A stretch of 64,000 nt of DNA, taken from Enchytraeus crypticus (lineage: Eukaryota; Annelida; Clitellata; Enchytraeida; Enchytraeidae). A program made the translations under genes and the position numbers. The stretch is from the NCBI GenBank assembly GCA_905160935.1, contig CAJHZI010000708.1:186001-250000 (forward strand), in the 5' to 3' direction. Position 1 is the first letter of the stretch. Every line of letters begins with the position of its first letter. This document shows positions 11,488 through 23,394 of this stretch, piece by piece. The notes beneath the pieces were generated by a model. That model made no database searches. It was not told where the DNA came from and worked only from the letters and a program-made list of their open reading frames with translations.

Positions 11488-11745
11488 TATTTCCCGTGTT
11501 GCGTTCGAGACACGGCAGAATAGACAACCGTAAATACACAAAGTAAAAACGACGACAAAGCAAAAACTAAGGACGAAAATGTGAAATCACCTCACATTTT
11601 TCTCAAGCTATTGGCTACGTACGGTGTTGATAAATTATATACTTTTGTAGAAGGATTAACTTATATACATATCATACAATGCTCCATATGGAGCAGGCCC
11701 TGAGTATGAATATGTACCTTGGACCTGCCAATTCGCAGAACACTA
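11488..11745 (+). mobile_element. Interspersed repeat family 4, copy 1
   Basis: It shares landmarks with 48,895-49,132 and the reverse complement of 33,100-33,365: GTGTTG..TTCGAGACAC near the start, a GAAACACCTCA-type block, GAAGGATTAACTT, then TGAGTATGAATATGTACCTTGGACCTG near the end. It is non-coding and about 240-260 bp, so a SINE or MITE. The class is uncertain. Confidence 0.65.
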
Positions 11746-12232
11746 GAGAGATAAGATTAACTATTCGCGGCTCTAATGTATTGGCATCTATGCTACGTTA
11801 TTAAAGGAAGCCCGCGACGAGATTTAAGTAAAGAGAAGCCTCGTACTCTGAGTGTTACACGAGTAATAAGCTACACGTCATTTATGATGAAACACTAGAG
11901 CTGCTTGCGTTCATTAGGTCAATTCCTCAGTCATCTTGTGTTGTTCATTAAAATTACTCAATTTATTTAAGTAAATACGCTCTGATATAACACTGGAAAC
12001 AAAGAGCGATTGATTTATTGATTGATTGTCAATCAGTCAACACAGTCAATCAATTTAATAAATACATCAATCACCTTAGTAAATCAATCCGACATCATCA
12101 CTAATCATTCATTTAAAATCAAATATATAGTTCTACGCTACTTTAGACCATTCAAGCAATCACGTTGCTCAGAAAATATGAAATTCATCTTTCTTCATAG
12201 TATTTTAGTGGCAGTCAATTCACTCCAGAAAT

Positions 12233-12965
12233 TCACATTGAGGTGGAGTTGTTGATCCAGATGGACTGAGTGGGTGGATCGCACTGACAGTCCACTTTAA
12301 CCTCCGGTTGTAAAGGATTGTTGAATCCCATCAACAGAAAAAACAGAGTACTCACCAACCCAGCTATCTGTAACAACAACAACAACAACAACAGTAGTGT
12401 ACTCACCAACCCAGCTATCTGTAACAACAACAACAGTAGTGTACTCACCAACCCAGCTATCTGTAACAACAACAACAACAACAACAGTAGTGTACTCACC
12501 AACCCAGCTATCTGTAGCAACAACAACAACAACAACAGTAGTGTACTCACCAACCCAGCTATCTGTAGCAACAACAACAACAACAGTAGTGTACTCACCA
12601 ATCCTGCTATCTGTAACAACAACAACAACAACAATAGTGTACACACCAACCCAGCTATCTGTAGTAACAAAGACAACAACAGCAACAACAACAATAGTGT
12701 ACTCACCAGTCCAGCTAACTGTAGCAACAACAACAACAGCAACAACAACAATAGTGTACTCAGTGTTGTTGTTGCTACAGTTAGCTGGACTGGTGAGTCC
12801 AGCTAACTGTAGCAACAACAACAATAGTGTACTCACCAGTCCAGCTAACTGTAGCAACAACAACAACAACAGTCTTAACAATCAATCAATCAAACGATTG
12901 GTCATTCGACTGACAGACTGACAGAATGACTGACTGCCTTATTGACTGCCTGATTGATTGATTGG

Positions 12966-13015
<50 letters not shown>

Positions 13016-13642
13016 TATTGATTGATAGCTCACAGTTAGTATGGTAGGTTTGTTGATGACAAACATGTCCCAGGCTGTTAGACCAATAGGAGTACCCGTC
13101 AGCTTGTTCAGAAACATCGTGATCTGTACAATGTGCCAGATAGATATCTTATCACTTATCATTATGGACGTCCTCTCACAGCTTATCACTTATCATTATG
13201 GAAGTCTTATCACATCTTATCACTCAATATTGTGGTGATCTTATCACTGCTTATCACTCGACATTATGGAGGTCTTATCACTGCTTATCACTCGACATTA
13301 TGGAGGTCTTATCACTGCTTATCACTCGACATTATGGAGTTCTTATCACTGCTTACCACTCGATGGAGTTCTTATCACTGCTTATCACTCGACATTATGG
13401 AGGTCTTATCACTGCTTATCACTCGACATTATGGTGATCTTATCACTGCTTATCACTCGACATTATGGAGGTCTTATCACTGCTTAGCATTCATCACTCA
13501 TGTGTATGTGTGTATGTGAGTGAGTGACAGATACGTGTATAGAGATGTACAGTAGATGATGTGAAAACACCGTATAATAGTGAGAGATGAATGAATAGAG
13601 GTGTGGATTGGTTTTAGAATATTGTCTGACAGAGATAGCGAT

Positions 13643-13673
<31 letters not shown>

Positions 13674-16600
13674 CAAGAGAGAGAGATATGAATAGAGATG
13701 TGGATTGTTATTTAGAGTAGGCCCAAGTGTGTGATAGATTTATGTAGGAACAGACCTCCATTTGTCGCTCAATACTCGCATTACTCGCTTTTATCTCGTA
13801 GATACTGGACAACATCACGTAGGCCTAAATGCAATCAGTTTACACTATTTAACATTAAAATATGAATAATTACACTAATTTAACATCAAAATATGAATAA
13901 TTTCTCCAATTTAATATTAAATTATAAATTATTTCATAAAATTTATCACAATTTAAATGATTGCACTTAGCTTGATAATAAAATCTAAATAATGTAGCCT
14001 GGTAAACACTAAAATTCAATATGACTTGATTTAACTTGAAAATATAAATGATTTCCAATGGTTTAAAATACATGTAACAATAAATAAATGATTAAAAATG
14101 AGTTACGATAAATGAATTTTTATAAATGAATTTTAAATGATTTCAAATGAGTTAAGATCGAAATATAGTTATACTTTTAATGAAAGTATTAGCTAAACAG
14201 TATATAACCTTAAATGATCAATGTTTGAATATACCTTTACGGATACATGTATAATTTAAATATTCATTCATTTCTTCACAGATATTTCATTCAGAATTTT
14301 TTGATTCTTTTATTCATTCGTTTTTTCATTCTTTCATTTATTCATTCATTCATTCATCCATTTATTCAATAACTTATTCATTCATTCAGATATTCATCAA
14401 TTCATTCAGTCATTCATTCATTCATTCATTCCTTCATTCATTCATTGACGTCCCTGACATTGCCTATTGGCCAGAAACCAGACGTTCTTATTTAACGTCA
14501 GGACGCTTTATTCTTATATAAAAATTATTTATTTATTTATTTATTGATTGATTGATTAATTGACTGATTGATTGATTGATTCAGCACCTGTCCATTGACG
14601 GCGATGGCGGCCACGGAGACCATGATGACCTGGAGAGAGAAGTAGAGGAGCCAAAAGGACTGGGCAAGGATGATGGGCGTGGTACTCGTGGGCTCCAGCA
14701 GAGAGTAGACGAGGATACACATCGGCGGGATCTCAGCCATGTAAGAGTTAGCTACGAAGTACTTGAAGAGATCGTCCACACTAGCTACCATCTTACTCCT
14801 ACCAGCAATCAATCAATCAATCGATCAATTGATCAATCAATCAATCGATCAATCAAATAGTGTAAGAGTTAGCTGCGAAATATTTGACGAGGTCGTCCAC
14901 ACTAGCTACCATCTTACTCCTACCAGCAATCAATCAATCAATCAATCAATAGATTATAAAGGTTAATACATCTAGTACTAGATTACACGATATCGTGTAT
15001 CAGAATCAACGTTATTAATACATCTTGTAGTAGTTTTTGTAAAATTAATTTATGTAGAAGGAGGATTTGAAATGAGTGGCGAGTCCATTATGATTTCATT
15101 CCTTTTCTTGAGCAATTCGTAATTCTAGGAAGTTACATATTAACATTAATTTCTTAATTCAGTCATTCATTCATCTACTAATCTAACCACTCGCCTGTTC
15201 TGATGCATGATACGGAATCGATCAATATCATCGCTGAACGTTCCATCGTGTCCAATCTTCATCTCAAAAGTTCTTCCCAGATACTCGAACTCCTTGTAGA
15301 GCACGTAGCAGGTGACGATGTAGAAGGCGATGTAGAGCATCGACACGCAGCTGTTCCACAGGACCATCACCAGAACGAGAATCATCACGAAGTAGTCCAA
15401 GGGGGAGTCAGGGTGCGAGGTAGGGTCGAGCTGCCCGTCAGCCCGGGTCTGCTCGATGAGGTCGCTCAGCTCCTGGGCGACGTCAGAAGGCTTGCCCCGG
15501 CCCAAATGCTGGACATAGCTGGTCGCAGGGGACTCGTAGGGTAGGAGAGCCGGGTAGTGCAGGATGGATACGAGCAAGTCTCTCCCAGACAGTCCCCATG
15601 CAAACATAGCTGCGTGTCGACAGTTAAGTAATGCGATATGACGTAAAATAAGGGTAGCTGGGGTAATAAGTTGAGTTTTTAATATCTATTACGTTGTTGT
15701 AAACTTATATTAACAACGGGGCTGTTTCACTAAAATCAATTTTAAAGTATAAAATATTTAACACAAAATGTTAAAATGTGAATTGCAAAAATCAAAGTTA
15801 AAGCTTAATTCAGTTCATTAAACTAAAAAAGTTATCTATAGTTCACAATATTTCGACAGGATATGTTATAATTTAGAGTGCATGTATATATTGTGTATAT
15901 CCAAACTGTAGCACCATTTAGTAAATTAAATACGAGATAAATCTGGTAAAGCTAATGTTAACGTCAATTTCCTCACTCGAAAGCGACGTCAGTGACGGGA
16001 GAGCCCAAGATTTGACCCCACACATACTGCTCCGCTGTCGAGTATTTTACCGACATCGCCACTGGCTGCAGCGAAAGATCAAAGGACTTTCCGGGAGCAT
16101 ACTATGATTTTTCACTTCGAAATAGACTATTAGAAATTCTATAGCTGAAATTCGAAAATCAAAAATTTTCGATAAAATCCAAACAAAACCATTAAATTTG
16201 GAAGTGGACATTCATAATGCGGGTATAGAAGATGACAGAGAGACCTGTGCAGGCGAGCATTACACAGAGAGAGACGAAGAGAAGGTAGTAGCAGGCTGAG
16301 CGTATGGACTGTCTGTAGGGAACTATCTCATCTGTGTAGAACATTGTGTCCATCTTTATGAACAAATCCTGAAAACCCCCTTTCTTCTTCGACCTGTGTC
16401 TCAAGAGAAAATCATCTCTATGTCAAGGTAGGAGTAGAGATAGTACTAATTATTACAATATACTCCACAATGACCTTTGTACTTTACTAGCACAGGGTTT
16501 CTTACCCTGCAGGCCTATTGTTCCGTGCCTGGGTCTGTGGCTGGAGTGAACACGAGTGTTTGGACTTAGAGAGTGGGCCGCAAGCGAGGAGCTTTGATTT

Positions 16601-19600
16601 TATTTTGTTGATAAACTTTAGTTTCAGATTTAAGATAAATCTTATTAGACTTTATATTTTTCGCTAGTGACTATTTGGTTACAGTGTCCATTTGTTTTGA
16701 CTCAGTATAGATCCACATGGTATAGTAAGGTTATACCTGATTGTATGGATTAAAGTTTCACATGTTGTATGTTAAGAAAGGCCTAGGAAGTGTTAGACTC
16801 ATTTAGAGGGGAAAGTCCTATGAATAGGTAACCCCTGAGTGATGTTTATTGTGGTTTATTAGAAACTGCCAGTGAAGATAACAGGACGTTAAACGGCCAT
16901 AGGGAGCTGAGGGTTCTAGGGTCGTGCGTTGCTGATAGTTACTTCGAGAAGGCCAGAAGTTGAATTGGGGATTTTGAACTCAAGGAAGTTGTGATAGACT
17001 AGTGTCATTTCATTAAGAGAGGATTATGCTGTAGTCGTTAGGTATATTCTTATGGAAGAAATGAGGACGTTGAATAGGAACTAGTTTGCCTTTATGTTCT
17101 TGTGAGATAGTATTTGGTGACGAGTGTTGCGATTTCTCTATAACTAAGTACTTCTCAACCTTTATGTAGTCTGGTATTTAATTAGTAGTATTTTCGGTTC
17201 TTTCATTTTAGTTTGTATATTATTAAGTTATTTTCAACTCTATTATTAATATTTGATTATTAGTTTTAATTCCGTTATTTGTCATATAAGGACAATTTTC
17301 AGTTTCTTGTAATATATTATTTTCTTATACTGTGTTGGAGTAAAATAAAATATAATTGAAGTGAACTAAATACACTTCATTTATAATACATTATCTATGT
17401 GTCTGTTATAAATAAAACTGTAATTAGAAATTGTAAATGAAAAGTAGTTATCTACTATTATAGATCATTAATTTTAAGTTTAGAGTTTTAGAATTTATGA
17501 ACCGGGTCCAGGCTAGGGTTCACCCTTAGAACCCTTCCCTGACACTATTTGACAGCTTTACTTCAGAAGTTTTTAAACAATTAAATTCTTTATAAAGCAC
17601 GTAACTAGAAACGGATATTAATTGAGTAGTTGATCCTCAAGCACTGATCTCATCTCTAACAAGTAGTAGTGGTCTTAGAACATTCAACTGACCTTCAGTA
17701 CAGGGGTTTCGTACAGGTTTGATTCCGTTATTTTCATATTAATCAGTCACATAGATTCGTTAAGGCTGAACTTTCGATACCTGTTTTGCGTCAGACACAC
17801 ATTTTTATGGGTACCTAAATTGGAAATGAAACTGAAATCATTCGGAGTCACAGCAGTAGCGAGTAGTGACGAGGTCAATTTCCCTATGCGTAATACTACC
17901 AACCATCTCACACCGCTAAACATAATAGAAACAACAATGCACTAGTAAGTGTGGTGAATACAGTCTGAGACAAGCCCTGATGAACAAAAGCAACAACAAC
18001 AAGATAATAGATACGTACCAGAAGCGAGCCGAGAAGCCAGCGTTGGACAGTCCCTGGTACCAGAGCAGCACCCAGGTGATCTTAGCGGCGATGTTGAAGC
18101 TGAACCCGTTAGCCTCGGTCACGTACATGAACGTGGTGAGAGAGCGACCGAAATTCAACAAGAGAATAACAAAAGTTATCACAGAGTAGACCTGGTTATA
18201 CACAGACAATAACATATGCTATCACAGAGTAGGCCTGGTTAGATACAGACAATAACATATGCTATCACAGAGTAGACATGGCTAATAGTGGCTATATACA
18301 GAGAAATAACATGTGCAATCATGGTAGACCTGGTTATATATAGATAAATAGCATATGCTATCACAGAGTAGACCTGGTTAGATAAAGACAATAGCATATG
18401 CTAGCATAGAGTAGACCTGGTTATATACCTATATACATTCAAATAACAAGCAAATTGATATTTCTCTAGTGAAGACCTCGCCAATTTCAACATCTCCACA
18501 GACTGGAGTCAGTGGAGATGTTTGTAAAATAGCCTATTTGACTGCGTGTGGACCAATTGAGGCGGGGTTTAAATCATGGGCTCGCCAGTCATCGAAATAT
18601 TATTCAAGAGTTGAAACTGATGTTAAAATTGCTTTAAGCTTAATTAGGCTTCGTAAATAGATTAAATACAAAGCATTGACTCGCAATTTCGCATTACGTG
18701 ATTCTCCTTCAAAATATTTTACCGAAAATTAACGTATGGATTCAAAAGCCTCTGACTTAATCGGGCGGATAAAATACTGAACCAGTCTCTATCACGATTA
18801 ACGATTTGTTATCAATTCTATTCGTATTTGTGTGAAACGGAATCTGTATTTATATGTGAAGAGCACAGGTTCTAAAACCCACGCTGAAATTTCGAATGAA
18901 AGGAACTACATGATTATATTCAGCCACCTACCAGCCAAGGATTGCGCTGAGGCCTCTGTCCGGGCTGTCTGATGAAGAATATTCCGAACACCTGCATGAC
19001 GACGAAGAGAGGCTTCGCCATATCATAGAGAAGCGTCGTGTCCATGGTCCTCAGATCATCCGGGATATCCCCCCTCCTGCCCTTCATAGCCCCACCCTTC
19101 CCTAGTCCCATCATCATTGCCTTCCCTACCGCCGTGCCTGGCTTGATCTTGAACGGCCTCGAGTGCTGGTCGTCAAAGCTGCCGTACTGTCGACTATGCG
19201 TGAACCTGACCGCGGCCACTGTCGTCTGCTGGGCCACTCTGAACTTCTCCCTCGAGGCGCTTCTCTCCGGGCTGTCTCTCGCTGCTGGGCTGGGTAGCCG
19301 CAGGGATAGCGCATTGGCCTTGCTCGCTCGCCTAGAGCGAGCCATTCCATCGGCTGCTTCCACTGAAAGGCGCCGTGGGGTTCCTAAAAACCCAGTTTCT
19401 CCAACTCCATCGCCAACTATGCTGATTGAAGGTGATGTAGAGTTAGGTACTTTTAAGCCATCTTTGCGATTAAATACGTTAATCTGTTCCTCTTCAGAAA
19501 TGGCTCCATTACTCGGTGTATAAGGATCTTCCAGTTCAAATTCGTTTTCCCCAAATTCATCATCAGCAGAAGCATTCGTGTCAGTGTTGTCGTTGATATT

Positions 19601-20779
19601 CTTCAGAGCTTGGTTTAGAATCTTGAATCCCGTCTTGTTGCTTACTACTTGCTCTTTATCAGATGCTTTACGTCTACCGCCACTGAGAGAGCTATTAGAG
19701 GATTGTTTGTGATGGGAGATCTGTACGTTATCTGAATGTTTCTTGTTCGATACACCAACTTCTAATTTCACATTTTCTTTTTTACTTTTCTCCTTAGTCT
19801 GTCTCTTTGCTGAATTAACTGAATTATTAGTCTGATCCATCATTGTTGCATCCAGTCTTCTACCAACTGCGTTATAACCAGAACCATTCGCCACAATCGT
19901 CTTAGGATGATCCAACAAAATTCTTGGCTGATGATCTGACTTATAATCATGATCCTTGGAGTTTGTTAACGTCATGTTTTCCATTTCCTGTTTGTTTTCC
20001 GGTGTAACCGGTTCCTGATTGTGATGATCCAAGATCTCGGAGTCGCTGAAGGGATGTTGAAGCTCACTGCTTGGGCTAGGGATTGACAGATCAGGGCTGT
20101 GATCTCTTAAATCTTCTTCCTCTACTTCATGGTCATATACATCCAGTTCCTGATCGTCAACTTCCTGTGAGTGGTTTGGATTATCTCTCACCTCATCGGA
20201 GTTTAGCTGAGTTTGTTTGACAGGCTCCTTCTGCTTGGATGATCTTCCAAAAGATGATTTGAGAACTTGCCAGAAGGTTCTCTTTTCGCCTCTCTTGACC
20301 AGTGGTAACTGATCTTTGTCTCCAAAGTCAATAGAAACTGAGGAAGAGCTGAAGATCTTCAGAGACGGCTCAGGGTTTGTATCTTCAACCATATGAATGT
20401 CTGCTCTAACCTGATGAGTCAGACTCCCTCGTCCTTTAGATTCCACAGCTGACGTCGCTACTGATTCACCTTTATTATCGCTCAATAAACCTGAAAGTGT
20501 TTCTCTGGACTTAATTGGATTGCTCTGGAAAGGTTTTTGAGCAGACGTTGATGATTTACTGGCAAAGAAATTGATCGAAGTGTCTACTGTTGATTCATCT
20601 AATCCTGATCCACTCTTTTGTTGTTGTTGTTGTTGTTTCTTAGACTGACTCGCAGACCCAGCGAATGCTAGAGAATGTTGTGACGGTGACGTGAACATTA
20701 TAAAATCGTAACCTAGCACTAGCAGAGTGAGTAGTAATATTATCAGATTGAGAAGTACATGGATGAAATAGATTACCAT
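12233..20779 (-). CDS. Gustatory-receptor-like 7TM protein, copy B (1,006 aa)
   Basis: Seven coding exons (minus strand): 20779-18932, 18191-18019, 16393-16245, 15609-15195, 14798-14588, 13123-13034, 12367-12233. They give 1,007 codons including TGA. Phases match copy A, and exons 3, 5 and 6 have identical lengths (149, 211, 90 bp). The N-terminal cytosolic region is very long (about 590 residues), acidic and Ser/Asn-rich, with a short poly-Gln. Residues 548-585 repeat the pre-TM1 motif of copy A. TM1 is KPLFVVMQVFGIFFI. Exons 5-6 carry DDLFKYFVANSYMAEIPPMC and GLTAWDMFVINKPTILT. TM7 reads TLFFLLMGF (969-977), so the usual Gln of TYhhhhhQF is Gly. The first 27 residues are hydrophobic; Met28 (MFTSPSQ) is an alternative start. 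Role: probable ligand-gated cation channel in the plasma membrane, ligand unknown. Intron 4 has the same GC-AG versus GT-AG ambiguity as copy A. Confidence 0.86.
12330..12870 (-). repeat. Acceptor-spanning array at receptor B exon 7, about 10 copies
   Basis: Units of about 42-65 bp (minus sense) are a (GTT)n tract, the ACAG acceptor, the 12-nt exon head ATAGCTGGGTTG (Ile-Ala-Gly-Leu) and then GTGAGTAC. The copy at 12367 is the real exon. Because GTGAGT is a near-consensus donor, each upstream unit looks like a 12-nt, in-frame potential microexon. Unit variants (ATCCTGCTAT, AGTCCAGCTAAC) show age. One unit is inverted at about 12,764-12,823. Confidence 0.9.
12764..12823. repeat. Perfect 28-bp inverted repeat with 4-nt loop
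   Basis: The left arm 12764-12791 and right arm 12796-12823 are exact reverse complements around GGTG. It is formed by an inverted unit of the exon 7 array and is potentially cruciform-forming. Confidence 0.9.
12945..13027. repeat. (GATT)n at receptor B exon 6 donor
   Basis: The GATT tract starts a few bases past the exon 6 donor (minus sense GTGAGC). The same arrangement is present at 3,260-3,293 in receptor A, so it predates the gene duplication. Confidence 0.9.
13137..13490. repeat. 33-34-bp minisatellite in receptor B intron 5
   Basis: About ten copies of TCTTATCACTGCTTATCACT plus CGACATTATGGAG sit just upstream (minus sense) of the exon 6 acceptor. They do not include exon sequence. 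Confidence 0.92.
14285..14582. repeat. (ATTC)n, tail element copy 3 and (GATT)n
   Basis: A CATT-type tract ends at 14,446. A tail element (GACGTCCCTGACATTGCC) occupies 14,447-14,488. A (GATT)n tract at 14,527-14,582 reaches the exon 5 donor of receptor B. Confidence 0.8.
14799..14950 (-). repeat. Acceptor-spanning duplication at receptor B exon 5
   Basis: One extra copy of the intron tail, CTGGTAG acceptor and about 60 nt of exon 5 head lies upstream in minus sense at about 14,862-14,930. The copy has substitutions relative to the exon. It is the paralogous counterpart of the seven-copy array in receptor A. Confidence 0.88.
15944..16070 (-). mobile_element. tRNA-derived SINE, family 1 (copy 1)
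   Basis: In minus sense it reads CCAGTGGCGATGTCGGTAA (A-box-like), a GGTTCAAATCC-type B box, GGGCTCGCCCGTCACTGACAT, then GAGGAAACTGACGTTAA and a TTTACCAG end. Other copies: 18,504-18,640 (+), 23,088-23,221 (-), 26,772-26,885 (+), 27,962-28,096 (-), 30,785-30,953 (+), 32,012-32,144 (-), 36,155-36,279 (-), 44,755-44,846 (+, truncated), 49,935-50,078 (-), 52,955-53,088 (+, diverged), 56,931-57,065 (+). Confidence 0.85.
16394..18018. other. Receptor B intron 2, largely unique AT-rich DNA
   Basis: I see no exon, tandem repeat or recognisable element in this intron. Confidence 0.55.
18178..18432 (-). repeat. Acceptor-spanning array at receptor B exon 2, about 6 copies
   Basis: Units of about 45-60 bp (minus sense) hold AACCAG, then the exon head GTCTACTCTGTGATA and an ACATATGTTATTGTCT-type spacer. 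The 3'-most copy at 18191 is the true exon start. Confidence 0.88.
18504..18640 (+). mobile_element. tRNA-derived SINE, family 1 (diverged copy)
   Basis: It retains GGAGTCAGTGGAGATG, GGGTTTAAATCATGGGCTCG and a weak GAAACTGATGTTAAAATTG tail. It lies in intron 1 of receptor B. Confidence 0.65.
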
Positions 20780-22197
20780 CGAGTTATCATAAGTCTCTAT
20801 GTTTAACTACTAACGTCTCGGTGTTATACACTTTTAATGTAAGACGTTTTACCAGTGATACGATCATTGGTATAATTACTAGATCCAATTTATTTATTAG
20901 CTAATCCACACTATCTCACAGGCAAATAAATCCAGAAGGTTTTGCACAACTGAGACAAATATTAAGACAAGAATTAAAGCGACAACTAGTGAAACAATAC
21001 AATTGATTATAACTATTCACAATACACTGAGAGATTAGCTTGCACTTGTATTGTTCATTCAAAATCGACGTCACGCAAAGTCTTTCATTGTATGATTTGC
21101 GTGTAAAGGGTACTACAGCTGATGAAACATCTACATAAATTCTATGGAAAGGCTATGTAGGCTGTGCGAATTAGCTGGAATACTTTTGTAACTACATGTA
21201 TAAAAGATTGAATAAGTATTATCATCTACAGATGATGTCTAGAGCGTTTTATCATATTATCCCTAGTAGAGGGCCATATATCAAATGTGTTTATCGATTT
21301 TAGCAGCATTTACATAAATAAACACTCGGGCAAACAGAGGATTGAAAGCATTCGCTGAGAAACTTAATAGAGACGTAAAAAGCTGATGCATTAGATCGGG
21401 AAAGAAGAAAGAGCAAACCGCTTAATGGAGTGAACGAAGACTACGGTTTTTAACTAACCCAAATTCTGAGGAGCGGCTTAGAATAAATGAAGTCTTATTC
21501 TCTACGATTATTCGACTCATTAACTTAGTAAACGAAAGAATTGGAACTTCAGTAAAGTTGCTCAAACCTGTAGAATCAGTTGAAGATAAGAGTAAAGGCC
21601 TGTAGGGACACAAGAGTAGCGAGAGCTGAGCTGTCAGCAGAATATCTACTGTACATTCCATAAGATGACTTTGAAAAGTAAAAAACTACAGCTGAAGTCT
21701 ACGCTATGTACACGGTAGTATATTCTGAGAAAATTTCATAATTTCAAGTAATTAGACTTGCAGGCTTCATCCTAAGAGTATTTACACTTAAATTTGTGAG
21801 TACATGGCATACGTCTGCACTATAAACACTGACAACTTATTTTTCAGTTAATTTAATCAACAAATAATGTATCAATAATGCAAAAAAGAAATTGCTATAA
21901 ACATGAATAATGATATAATTTTAATGAAATATCATGAAGTCGTGATTAAATTATCCTGTAATAGTTAAATAAGGCTGGGGATTTAGGCCCCACCCCACTC
22001 CCAAACCCGCCCTCTCCCCTAACACAGTCTTCAAAGATCGATTCGTGGATTTAATTTAATTTCCAATTTTTATGTGAAATTTGCGAACAATAATTATTGA
22101 TTTGTGTAGTAATGCATTTATACCTGCGCAAGATCTCAGAGCTCTGATTGATCTTGTCCTTTAAGTTCTACAGATAATTAAGAGCACAACATTTAAA

Positions 22198-22266
22198 CAT
22201 ATATATATATATATATATATATTATAATATATATATATATATATATACTGTATATATATATATATC
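22198..22266. repeat. (TA)n microsatellite
   Basis: An interrupted TA tract directly followed by a family 4 repeat fragment. Confidence 0.95.
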
Positions 22267-22365
22267 CCCGCGTTGTGCTCGGGTGTGGTTAGACCACTGC
22301 AGAATAGGGCAACCGCAAACAATCTGCTGCGTGTACGTAAGAGACGACTTAGGCAGGAGCTGAGG
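22266..22365 (+). mobile_element. Interspersed repeat family 4, truncated copy
   Basis: GCGTTGTGCTCGGGTGTGG, then ACGTAAGAGACGACTTAGGC and GGAGCTGAGGA match the 5' half of the 48,895 copy. Confidence 0.6.
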
Positions 22366-22705
22366 ATATTTGTGTTGATGAAAAAACATGTTTTTATCAC
22401 TTCATGTTTTTATCACTACATGTGTGTCCGTGTGCGTGCGTATGCGTGTGTGTATTGAGCAGGAAATGTCAACAACAAGGGTGAGATGTTCAAGACACTA
22501 AATACATACAGACTTATAAGACTGTTTCGCTTTTGTTCTCTAAGTCCACATTTATAATAAAAAATTTCATGGCGTTATATAATTGTATAAAATCTTTTAT
22601 TATTGTTTTTAATTCAGTCCAAAACAACTTTCTCTATAATCTGTTTATGTGAGGCAGATGGTTATTACAAGACGATCATTAATTTAGTGTCGTGAAAAGC
22701 ACGCA

Positions 22706-22935
22706 TTATAGTAAATAATCAACTCTGTTGATATCTATCACTTTTTAATACCACATGTTTAAACCGTTTGGCAATTTAGTCCATTTTCCGTATAACCAGT
22801 CCAGTGCATGTCCGAGATTTTACTCTCAGATCAACGCGGCTGGGATTCAAACCCACGAGGGTTCAATTCACCTCAGGATTTGTCATTTAAAACTTCATGA
22901 TGTTACCCCTACGCTATTAAGACATTCAGTCATTG
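22706..22935 (-). mobile_element. tRNA-derived SINE, family 2 (copy 1)
   Basis: In minus sense it has GGGGTAACATCATGAAGTTT, a B box GGGTTTGAATCCCAGCC, then a body with GGACTGG, GCCAAACGGTTTAAACATG and AGTGATAGATATCAAC. Other copies: 8,963-9,048 (fragment), 26,050-26,252 (-), 30,960-31,220 (+), 46,972-47,150 (+). It is distinct from family 1 in both head and body. Confidence 0.8.
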
Positions 22936-23087
22936 GTCGTGTGGTAGTGACGGTACAAACCTAAGAAGATGTTTCAGTGTCGTCGCTTGGCTATGATTTC
23001 TTTTTTGCTTTTCTATAGTTACTGTAGATTTAGTTTAAAATAAGAGCCTTACGATTTAGCTCTTTTTCGAAGAGCTAATAAGTTATT

Positions 23088-23221
23088 AAAGCTAAAAACT
23101 TATCGTTAACGTTAGTTTCCTCACTAGAATACAGTATCGGTGACGGGTGATCCCAGGATTTAAACCCCGCACATACTGATCCGCGGTCGAATATCTTACC
23201 GACATCGCCAATGGCTCCAGC
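23088..23221 (-). mobile_element. tRNA-derived SINE, family 1 (copy)
   Basis: The minus sense starts GGAGCCATTGGCGATGTCGG, has GGGGTTTAAATCCTGGGAT and ends near GAGGAAACTAACGTTAACG. Confidence 0.85.
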
Positions 23222-23394
23222 AAACAAATGTGTTGAAACTAAGTACTGCTGCATATCAGAGTGTCACACAAGAGCTGGACAGTGTCTAACTTAATTAAAT
23301 AGACTAAAGGTGTAGTGGTTTATATTTTAAATTTATAATTATTCGCAAGAAATAAAAACTTTCAACGCTTCTCAAACGTTTTAACTCGCAAATT

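Noticed and set aside
13133-13519. Plus-strand ORF of HSTLWRSYHCLSLDIM repeats
   Set aside because: 33-34-bp minisatellite shifting among frames; lies in receptor B intron 5.
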